Origin: JAOBAU01 sp034667465
GTDB taxonomy: Bacteria; Acidobacteriota; Thermoanaerobaculia; Gp7-AA8
DNA length: 64,000 bases
Reading direction: 5' to 3'
Assembly: GCA_034667465.1 (NCBI GenBank)
Contig: JAXDJV010000025.1
Coordinates: forward strand, 62,001-126,000
Within the stretch, counting starts at the first letter, position 1; each line of letters begins with the position of its first letter. The notes beneath the pieces are model-generated. The model ran no database searches. It was not told the origin of the DNA and was given only the letters and a program-made list of their open reading frames with translations. This document shows positions 16,750 through 23,341 of this stretch, piece after piece. Made by a program: the position numbers and the translations under genes.

Positions 16750-17112
16750 AGCGGCGCGCATCGCGCGCACACCCTCGGCCGTCTCTTCGAGTTTCTCGAA
16801 TCCCGCTTCCTCGAACGCCGTCAGCATCGCTTCGGTGATCGACGTGCCGATCACGATGACGGTATCGAACGGCCGCCGCTGTCCGATGTCGAGCTGTCGA
16901 AGCAGCGACAGCCATTCATCGCTCGTCGGCTCTTCCGAAAATCGGAAGACGGTCACGCTGATCTGCGGCCAGTCGACCGCTTTGTGCGACGCCATCGACG
17001 CCGCGTAGCGATTCGGATCGCTCTCGACGATCCAGATCGGATTGCGGAACGCCAGCGGCTCGAGGCGATCGCCGAACTCGCGGTCGACGACGATGGTGAC
17101 GGTGCGAGCCAT
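16744..17112 (-). CDS. Small soluble protein of unknown function
   Basis: A 122-aa protein with no signal peptide or membrane segment and an alternating strand-helix pattern (TVTIVVDREF, WPQISVTVFRF, FDTVIVIGTS). A Rossmann-like or flavodoxin-like small domain is possible, but no catalytic motif is recognised. Its start overlaps the upstream flavoprotein stop by 1 nt (TGATG), and its end overlaps the convergent AMP ligase by 6 nt. Because of the coupling it probably works with the flavoprotein in the lipid/polyketide pathway. Confidence 0.75.
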   Translation of the reverse strand: MARTVTIVVDREFGDRLEPLAFRNPIWIVESDPNRYAASMASHKAVDWPQISVTVFRFSEEPTSDEWLSLLRQLDIGQRRPFDTVIVIGTSITEAMLTAFEEAGFEKLEETAEGVRAMRAAL

Positions 17113-18659
17113 CAGCGCTGAGGCTCGCCGGCGGCGACGGCCGGCTCGTCCTGTTCCACCATGCGCGGCTTGCGGCGCAGCAGTCGCCGGAACTGCAGCC
17201 GCACGTTGTCGATCTCGGCGAACAGCCAGAGCCGCAATCCGCGCGCGGCCATCCGAAACGGCGCGATGTCGAGATCGAAATACGCCGGAATGCGACGTCC
17301 GTGATTGCGCGCACGCGCCGTTCCCGCTGCCTGACGCGCGAGCGCGATCGATTTCAGGCGGCGGTTGTAGATCGACATCAGCGCGTAGCTGACGCCGGCC
17401 GGCTTCGGTCCGAGCACCGGCATCCAGAAGAACTTCTTCATGAAGCGATACGCCGGAATGACGATGAAGATGTAGTACTGCGCGGTGTCGAGCAGGAACG
17501 ACGCCGCGAGCAGATCGGCTTCGCCCATGTAGTAGTACTTGTCGCGATAGACGGCGCGGAAGAAGCGGCGATAGGAGCGGAGAAACGTTTCGTTGTGCTC
17601 GGCGATTTTTTCCGCGAGCGGCTCGCCTTTCGCGTCTGCGGCGATGATCGACGTCGTCGCTTCGACGGAGAACGCGGCGTGATCGAGTCCCGGCGAATAG
17701 TACGGATCGAGAAACGCGGCGGCGTCGCCGAGGAGCGCCCAGCCATTGCCCATGTACTGCTTCGTCACGTATGGGAGATGCGCGTAAAAACGAAGGTCTT
17801 CGACGCGCGGCGTGGCGCCGTCGATGAGCTCGGCGAGCGACGGATTCGCGCGCAGAAATGCGAGGTAGTCATCGAGCCGATGACGGCTTTCATGGAGATC
17901 GACGAGACGCTTGTCGAAAACGATGCCGATCGAGGTCTCGCCGTTGCCGAGCGGGATGACCCAGATCCAGTAGCCGAGTCCCATGTAGTGATTTGTGCCG
18001 AGGCGGCGCGAGCCGACGTTGCGCGCGGCGAGTCCGTTCGGATCGCGCGCGGCGAGGTCGTCGATGTGACGGACGTTCTTCCAGCGGCACCATATCGCCG
18101 CGATCGGATGCTCGTCGTTGCGCTCGATGATGCCGAGGCGGCGGCCGAGGAAGTTGACGCGTCCGGTGGCGTCGAGGAGCCAGCGACACGAAAGCTCTCG
18201 AACCTCGCCGCCGATCTCGATGGTCAATTTGTTGTCGAAATCGCCGAGCTGCACGTCGCGCGCTTTCGCGGGACGAAGCAGTTCCGCTCCTTCTTTCACG
18301 GCAGTCGCGAGCAGATATTCATCGAGCGCATCGCGCCGCAGCTGAAACGAAGGAACCGCGCTGCGCAGCACGCCGCCCGCTTCCGTCGCATTCGTGTGGC
18401 CGGTAACGTGTTCGTTCGTGAACCAGTAACGCAGCCCCTCTTTCGGCAGCTGCTCCGCTTCGAGGTGATGCCACATCGCCAGCCGACGTGTGAGAAACAT
18501 CGCCGACATCTCCGTCGTCGCCTCACCAACCTTCTCGTCGAACGCCTCAGCCTTCTCAACGATCAGCACCCGCAACCGCGGCTGCTCGCGCCGAAGAAGA
18601 ATGGCCGCGGAAGCGCCGGAGAAAGCGCCGCCGAGGATGATTACGTCGAAGTGGTCCAC
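17112..18659 (-). CDS. Second FAD-dependent oxidoreductase with WxWxIP motif
   Basis: A 515-aa flavoprotein. The N-terminal nucleotide motif ILGGAFSGASAA is followed by VEKAEAFDEKVGEAT; GDAAAFLDPYYSPG is the second FAD motif. It carries WIWVIP (the WxWxIP halogenase signature), but at the position of the halogenase Lys there is only LRYWFTNE, so halogenation is doubtful. About 100 C-terminal residues (EIDNVRLQFRRLLRRKP) form an extra helical tail not seen in its neighbour. The start codon is GTG at 18659. It resembles tryptophan-halogenase-like or hydroxylase enzymes of polyene clusters. Confidence 0.82.
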   Translation of the reverse strand: MDHFDVIILGGAFSGASAAILLRREQPRLRVLIVEKAEAFDEKVGEATTEMSAMFLTRRLAMWHHLEAEQLPKEGLRYWFTNEHVTGHTNATEAGGVLRSAVPSFQLRRDALDEYLLATAVKEGAELLRPAKARDVQLGDFDNKLTIEIGGEVRELSCRWLLDATGRVNFLGRRLGIIERNDEHPIAAIWCRWKNVRHIDDLAARDPNGLAARNVGSRRLGTNHYMGLGYWIWVIPLGNGETSIGIVFDKRLVDLHESRHRLDDYLAFLRANPSLAELIDGATPRVEDLRFYAHLPYVTKQYMGNGWALLGDAAAFLDPYYSPGLDHAAFSVEATTSIIAADAKGEPLAEKIAEHNETFLRSYRRFFRAVYRDKYYYMGEADLLAASFLLDTAQYYIFIVIPAYRFMKKFFWMPVLGPKPAGVSYALMSIYNRRLKSIALARQAAGTARARNHGRRIPAYFDLDIAPFRMAARGLRLWLFAEIDNVRLQFRRLLRRKPRMVEQDEPAVAAGEPQR

Positions 18660-18680
18660 GAGGGGGATGCTAACGCATCC

Positions 18681-18755
18681 GAGGCATGAGGCATGAGGTA
18701 TGAGGTAAGGCCGACGCGCAGCGACTCATCACTCATGCCCCATGCCTCATGCCTC
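18681..18755. repeat. Heptad-unit palindrome, class GGCATGA/GGTATGA
   Basis: The left arm at 18681-18710 consists of GGCATGA, GGCATGA, GGTATGA and GGTAAGG units. The right arm at 18724-18755 is the inverted set. The spacer is CCGACGCGCAGCG. It lies between the divergent flavoprotein and DedA genes, just upstream of the DedA start. Confidence 0.88.
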
Positions 18756-18775
18756 TCCCGTATCATGCCCGCCGC

Positions 18776-19432
18776 ATGGAATCCACCCTCCACCACTTCC
18801 TGGCTGTATGGATGCACTTCGTTCTCGATTGGGGCTACGTCGGGATCTTCGTGATGATGGCGTTCGAAAGTACGGCGCTGCCGATTCCGGCGGAGATCGT
18901 CATCCCGCCGGCGGCGTACTGGGCGGCGCAGGGGAAGCTGAATCTCTGGGGCGTGATCGGCGCGGCGACGCTCGGCTCGTACGCCGGATCGGCCATCAGC
19001 TACTGGGTGGCGTGGAAGGTTGGACGTCCGCTGTTTGAAAAGTACGGGCGCTTCCTGCTGCTCTCACCCGCGAAGATCGCGCAGGCTGACGACTGGTTCG
19101 CGAGCTACGGCGCGGGTGGCGTGTTCGTCGCGCGACTGCTGCCGGCCATTCGCCACGTCATCTCCATCCCCGCCGGCCTCTTCCACATGAACTTCAAAAA
19201 GTTCTCGCTCATGACGATCCTCGGCGCCGGGATCTTCTGCACCGCGCTCGCTTTCTTCGGCCGCGAAGTGCTCGGCGGCAATCCCGCGCTGATGAACGAT
19301 CCGTCTCTGATGATCGCGCAGCTGAAAGCAAAATCGATCTGGCTGGTCGGCTTCGGAGTCGTCGTCGGCGTGCTCTACGGAATCATGACGTGGATGCAGC
19401 GCCGCGCCGCGCGAGCGCGTCGCGCGGCGTAG
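18776..19432 (+). CDS. DedA-family (SNARE-associated/VTT) membrane protein
   Basis: A 218-aa polytopic protein of the inner membrane. DedA proteins support lipid-carrier (undecaprenyl-phosphate or phospholipid) flipping and membrane homeostasis. Family motifs are visible: FESTALPIPAEIVIPPA near residues 28-44, GSYAGSAISYWVAWKVGR, and RLLPAIRHVISIPAG, which includes the conserved Arg. Four or five hydrophobic segments are seen. The Met at 18776 is chosen over an earlier one at 18749 that lies inside the palindrome. It ends 2 nt from the convergent gene's stop. Confidence 0.92.
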   Translation: MESTLHHFLAVWMHFVLDWGYVGIFVMMAFESTALPIPAEIVIPPAAYWAAQGKLNLWGVIGAATLGSYAGSAISYWVAWKVGRPLFEKYGRFLLLSPAKIAQADDWFASYGAGGVFVARLLPAIRHVISIPAGLFHMNFKKFSLMTILGAGIFCTALAFFGREVLGGNPALMNDPSLMIAQLKAKSIWLVGFGVVVGVLYGIMTWMQRRAARARRAA

Positions 19433-19434
19433 CG

Positions 19435-21354
19435 TCACTTCTTTCGAAAGCGCACCGTCGCTTTGTTCTCTCCCGTGACGACGTTCACGACGATCGGCGC
19501 GCTGATCGCCGACGCCGAGGCGACGAGCGCGCTGGCCTCCGCTTCCGAACGAAACGGCCAGAACTCGTAGACGCCGGCCGGGATGTTGGCGAGCTTCGCG
19601 ATGCCGTGCTCGTCGGTCGCGAACGCGATTCCCTGCTGCCGCTGCAACTCCGCCGCGACTTCCGGCGGCAGCAGCTCGCCGTTGTAACGCATCAGCAGCG
19701 AGACATCGGGAATCGCGCCGCCGTCGGTGGTCAGCGTCGCGAGCTCGAGCGATGAGCTCGCGGCCGGCACGATGATGCGCGTGGTCGTCGCGGCGTCGTC
19801 GATCGCACTCGTCAATGGTCGAATGACGAGCGAACCTTCGCGCGGAAAAACATACAGCGTCGACTGCTCGTCGACAGGCGTCGCGATCTCCGCGCGTCCC
19901 TGCATGTCGGTGGACGTCGTTGCGCGCAGATGTCCGTCCGATGCGACGACGAGCAGCGCGTTCGTCGCCGGCGTGCCGTGCGGATCGCGCACGTCGAACG
20001 TCCGCGCCAGACCTTCGCGCACGACGACGTCGATGACCTTCTCGCGATCGCTTTCGACGAGCGCGAACGTGACGCGATCGGGACGGAGATAGCTGCCGGC
20101 GATGACGGTGAGCGCATGCGAGCCGGCCGGCACGCCGAAGAATTCGAATTCGCCGTTTTCGCCGGAGGTCGCTTTGATCGTCCGCGACAACTCTTCGACC
20201 GACGAGCGAAGCGAGACCAGTGCGCCGCTGACCGGCACGCCGGCGCCGTCGATGACGCGTCCGGCGATGCGGCGATCGGGAACGTCGATGGCGAGCTCCG
20301 CGATCGGTGAGCCGGCCAGACGAACGCGCGTGACGTGCGGCGGCGCGCCGGGCCGCGGACGGACCGCGGCGGTGAAGAGTCCCTGTTCCCAGATCGCGGA
20401 ATTCACTTCGCCATCCGCGCCCGCGGTGAACGTCGTCGTCCAGTGGTTGCCGACGCTCTCGAGCGTGACGTCGGCATTCGCGAGCGGCACGCCGCCGAGC
20501 GTGATGCGCGCGTGCGCGACGGCGCTGGTGAGATCGATCGGAATCGTCCGAACGTCACCGGCCGCGACGTTCGTTCGCGCGCTGATCCGCTGCAGCGGCT
20601 GCGCACCTTTGACGAGCACCGTGTAACTGCCGGCGTCGAGCTCGCCGATCGCGATCGACGACTCCGCCGCGGGAATCCGTTTGGTGACGATCCACTTCAG
20701 CGGCGCGTCGTCGTCACGAATGGCGATGGCGACGTCGAGCGGTCCGCGTTCGTCCTGGCGCCGCACGTTGATCCGCAAGGATGCCGCGCGCTCGAGCGCG
20801 ATCGGCGCAAGCGTCACGTCGTGCTGCGCGGCTGGAACAGCGACGTGTTTCGTGCCGCGCCCTTTCGCGGAAACGATCAGCTCGTCCGGCCATGCGCGTG
20901 TCACTTCGATGTGAAAGCGTCCCTGCTCATCCGGACGCGCCGCGCAATCGATCCCGCACGAAATCTGCGCGCCGCCGGCATCCTTCACGAAGCCGGAAAT
21001 CACCGGCGCCGGCGGCAACACCAGCGTGCCGAGATTCGCGGTGTCCCTGACGCGAACGTTGCGCACGGCCGGCCGATGATGCGCCGCGCGCACGATGATG
21101 CGGTAGCCGCCGCGCGGCACGACGAGCGCTCGCAACGTTTCGAATTGCGACGCGCTGACCGGCACGTTCAGGCGCGCACCGCCGTCGAGCGATTCGAGCT
21201 CGATGCTGCCGTCGCCGCGCGTGTTTCCGTCGAGCTCGACGCGCAGCGCGATGCGCGCGGTGCCGTTCGCCAAGGTGATGGTGTCGGCGTCGCGAGCGGC
21301 TTCAGCTGCGAACGCGCCGCACGCAACAAGTAAAACGCAGATGATTCGTCCCAT
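19435..21354 (-). CDS. Secreted protein with tandem carboxypeptidase-regulatory-like domains
   Basis: A 639-aa exported protein. A signal peptide (GRIICVLLVACGAFAAEA, residues 2-19) is followed by several transthyretin/CarboxypepD_reg-like Ig domains, recognisable from phrases such as RIAGRVIDGAGVPVSGALVSLRS, followed by GEFEFFGVPAGSHALTVIAG, and VISGFVKDAGGAQISCG. No peptidase catalytic domain is present, so the role is probably structural or binding. ATG 21354 has AAGGGAG upstream; the TTG six codons earlier would place that site inside the coding region. A small Cys-rich secreted peptide gene lies 38 nt upstream, an arrangement repeated at 60305-57877. Confidence 0.87.
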   Translation of the reverse strand: MGRIICVLLVACGAFAAEAARDADTITLANGTARIALRVELDGNTRGDGSIELESLDGGARLNVPVSASQFETLRALVVPRGGYRIIVRAAHHRPAVRNVRVRDTANLGTLVLPPAPVISGFVKDAGGAQISCGIDCAARPDEQGRFHIEVTRAWPDELIVSAKGRGTKHVAVPAAQHDVTLAPIALERAASLRINVRRQDERGPLDVAIAIRDDDAPLKWIVTKRIPAAESSIAIGELDAGSYTVLVKGAQPLQRISARTNVAAGDVRTIPIDLTSAVAHARITLGGVPLANADVTLESVGNHWTTTFTAGADGEVNSAIWEQGLFTAAVRPRPGAPPHVTRVRLAGSPIAELAIDVPDRRIAGRVIDGAGVPVSGALVSLRSSVEELSRTIKATSGENGEFEFFGVPAGSHALTVIAGSYLRPDRVTFALVESDREKVIDVVVREGLARTFDVRDPHGTPATNALLVVASDGHLRATTSTDMQGRAEIATPVDEQSTLYVFPREGSLVIRPLTSAIDDAATTTRIIVPAASSSLELATLTTDGGAIPDVSLLMRYNGELLPPEVAAELQRQQGIAFATDEHGIAKLANIPAGVYEFWPFRSEAEASALVASASAISAPIVVNVVTGENKATVRFRKK

Positions 21355-21392
21355 GTCCCGCTCCCTTTTCAACGCGCCGGTGGCGGGCAGCG

Positions 21393-21710
21393 TCAGCGGG
21401 TCGTGGTCGTGTGCGGACGATGGGTGAGCGAAGCGACGCGCGGAGTCTCCGCGGTCTTTGTGACGCCGGCCGGCGTCGTCACTTCGACGGACGCGACGGC
21501 GTACTGATCGAGCAGCGTAGCGCGGCTGGCGACGGCCGCACAGGTGCCGATGTCGGTGCAGAAGTCGATCGACTGCTGACAGCGAGTGCTGAAATTAGGA
21601 TCGCGTTCGCAGATGGAATTCGCGTTACAGAAACGGCAGAACGCGAACGAAGGAGTCGCCATTGCGAGCAGCAACAGCGTAAGAGCAAACAGGCGTACGA
21701 AACGAGTCAT
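21393..21710 (-). CDS. Small secreted cysteine-rich protein
   Basis: A 105-aa protein with a clear signal peptide (residues 1-23, ending TPSFAF). Six cysteines follow in the first 35 mature residues, spaced C-x2-C-x5-C-x8-C-x6-C-x5-C and starting CRFC. The tail (VEVTTPAGVTKTAETP) has no cysteines. It is not recognised as a known family. The partner gene downstream is a large regulatory-like-domain protein. A second secreted peptide beginning CREC sits in the same relation at 60305, suggesting a recurring two-gene unit. Disulfides are likely because the protein is exported. Confidence 0.8.
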   Translation of the reverse strand: MTRFVRLFALTLLLLAMATPSFAFCRFCNANSICERDPNFSTRCQQSIDFCTDIGTCAAVASRATLLDQYAVASVEVTTPAGVTKTAETPRVASLTHRPHTTTTR

Positions 21711-21813
21711 CGATACCTTCCTTTGCTGTACGTGCGTCCGGCCACCGGCGCGCGTGACGCCGATGCGAGTCACATGCCGCAAGACGTACGGCCCTCAGAA
21801 AGTAACGACTTAT

Positions 21814-22638
21814 CTAATCTTTGCGGGAGAGCAGCGCTTCACCCAATTCACGAGACCGCCGCGTGGCGGCTTCGACCGCGTTCATCAGCGTCGTCCGCAC
21901 ACCGCCGTTCTCGAGCGTGTGCAGTCCGGTGATCGCGGTTCCGCCCGGCGACGTGACCATGTCCTTCAGCTTGCCGGGATGCTCGTTCGTTTCGAGCAGC
22001 AGCTTCGCCGAACCGAGCAGCGTCTGCGCGGCGAGCAGCTGTGACGTCCGGCGCGACAGTCCGACTTTCACGCCGGCGTCGCTGAGCGCTTCGAGGATGA
22101 GAAAGACGTACGCCGGTCCCGAGCCGGAGAGGCCGGTGACCGCGTCGAGCTGCGACTCCTCGAGGATCACCGTGATGCCGACCGAATCGAAGATCCGCTT
22201 CGCATCGTCGAGATCGGCATCGCTGGCGTGCTCGCCTTTCGCGAGCGCGGTCGCCGCGGCATCGACGAGCGCGGGCGTATTCGGCATCGCCCGCACCACG
22301 CGCGTTCCGGGAGCGAGTCGCTCCTGGATGGCGCGTACCGGAATGCCGGCGGCGATCGAGATCACGAGCGCGTCCGGACGGATCGTCTTCGCGACGTCGT
22401 CGAGCACGCGGCTCATGATCTGAGGCTTCACCGAAAGCACGACGATGTCGCAGGCGGCAGCGCGATGGTTGTCGGTCGTGGCATCGATGGAGTACTTCTC
22501 TCGAAGCTCGCGCATCCGCTCTTCGCGCGGTCCTGATGCGAACACTCGCTCCGCCGGAAACTCGTTCCCGCGCAGCAATCCCCGCAACATCGCCTCGGCC
22601 ATCGAGCCGGCGCCGACAAATCCTATCGTTCGTTCCAT
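21814..22638 (-). CDS. proC: Pyrroline-5-carboxylate reductase
   Basis: A 274-aa cytoplasmic enzyme that reduces 1-pyrroline-5-carboxylate to proline with NAD(P)H, the last step of proline synthesis. The N-terminal Rossmann motif GFVGAGSMAEAML is present. The conserved dimer/substrate region follows: DAVTGLSGSGPAYVF, then the C-terminal SPGGTAITGLHTLENGGVRTTLMNAV, which binds the substrate. Length matches the family. It stands alone between the Cys-rich peptide gene and the DTM-repeat gene. Confidence 0.96.
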   Translation of the reverse strand: MERTIGFVGAGSMAEAMLRGLLRGNEFPAERVFASGPREERMRELREKYSIDATTDNHRAAACDIVVLSVKPQIMSRVLDDVAKTIRPDALVISIAAGIPVRAIQERLAPGTRVVRAMPNTPALVDAAATALAKGEHASDADLDDAKRIFDSVGITVILEESQLDAVTGLSGSGPAYVFLILEALSDAGVKVGLSRRTSQLLAAQTLLGSAKLLLETNEHPGKLKDMVTSPGGTAITGLHTLENGGVRTTLMNAVEAATRRSRELGEALLSRKD

Positions 22639-22703
22639 ATCGGGAATCCTCGCACGGCCGGCCGGCGGACTGATGGCCGGCCGTGTGAGGACTCGGTCTT
22701 TTC

Positions 22704-23150
22704 TTACCGGCCCATCGTGTCGAGAGCCATCGTGTCGGTCGAGACGGACATCGTGTCGGTCTTCGACATCGTGTCGAGAGCCATCGTGTCGAGCGCCATC
22801 GTATCCGTCGAGACCATCATCGTGTCGGTCTTCGACATCGTATCGAGCGCCATCGTGTCGGTGTGCATGGTGTCGAGAGCCATCGTATCGGTGTGCATCG
22901 TATCGAGGGCCATGGTGTCGAGAGCCATGGTGTCGGTGGAGACGCTCATCGTGTCGGTGCGGCTCATCGTGTCGGTGCGGCCCATCGTGTCGAGCGACAT
23001 CGTGTCGGTTGCGATCGCGCGCATCGTGTCGAGCGCTGCGGCCATGGTGTCGAGAGAGATGTTGTTGGCGGGAACGTAAGCGGCGAAAACGAAGGTCGGG
23101 ATGGCGAGCGTGAAGACGACGAGCGTGGCGATTGCTGACTTGAGTTTCAT
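22704..23150 (-). CDS. Secreted DTM-repeat protein
   Basis: A 148-aa exported protein. After a signal peptide (residues 1-23, LVVFTLAIPTFVFA) almost the entire mature chain is a run of short repeats ending in Asp-Thr-Met: about 20 DTM units spaced 5-7 residues apart, mainly ALDTM, HTDTM, SLDTM, SKTDTM and STDTM. There are no cysteines; only Met, Thr, Asp and Ser dominate. The ATG at 23150 has AAGGAG upstream. No family is recognised. Repeated acidic-plus-Met residues suggest metal binding or an extended stalk/adhesin, but this is inference. The gene stands alone, 65 nt from the proC start. Confidence 0.78.
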   Translation of the reverse strand: MKLKSAIATLVVFTLAIPTFVFAAYVPANNISLDTMAAALDTMRAIATDTMSLDTMGRTDTMSRTDTMSVSTDTMALDTMALDTMHTDTMALDTMHTDTMALDTMSKTDTMMVSTDTMALDTMALDTMSKTDTMSVSTDTMALDTMGR

Positions 23151-23254
23151 TTGTACTTCTCCTTACGTAATGCGTTTAAGTGATTTTGTCCCTGATGGGG
23201 CAGACAGTGCTATGTCCGTACGGCCGGCAGAAACGCACAATTGCGCTCTGTCAG

Positions 23255-23303
23255 CCGTCGGACGATCTCCGAGCCGACGGGGCGGCCGGTCTTTAAACCG
23301 GCC
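23255..23303 (-). terminator. Pair of hairpins between secA and the DTM-repeat gene
   Basis: Two 7-bp hairpins lie here: CCGTCGG (23255-23261) with CCGACGG (23274-23280), and GGCCGGT (23284-23290) with ACCGGCC (23297-23303, loop CTTTAA). They sit downstream of the secA stop at 23342 on the minus strand. No T-tract follows, so they may be transcript-end structures rather than classic intrinsic terminators. Confidence 0.35.
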
Positions 23304-23341
23304 ATCCTTAAGGCGTTAGTTGTACCTGGGGAACTTGGAGT

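Noticed and set aside
22717..23079. Repetitive plus-strand frame opposite the DTM-repeat gene
   Set aside because: It is the antisense reading of the same repeats, with no signal peptide and no ribosome site; the minus-strand gene has both.
23255..23303. Strong intrinsic terminator for secA
   Set aside because: Hairpins exist but no T-tract follows; listed only as a low-confidence structure.
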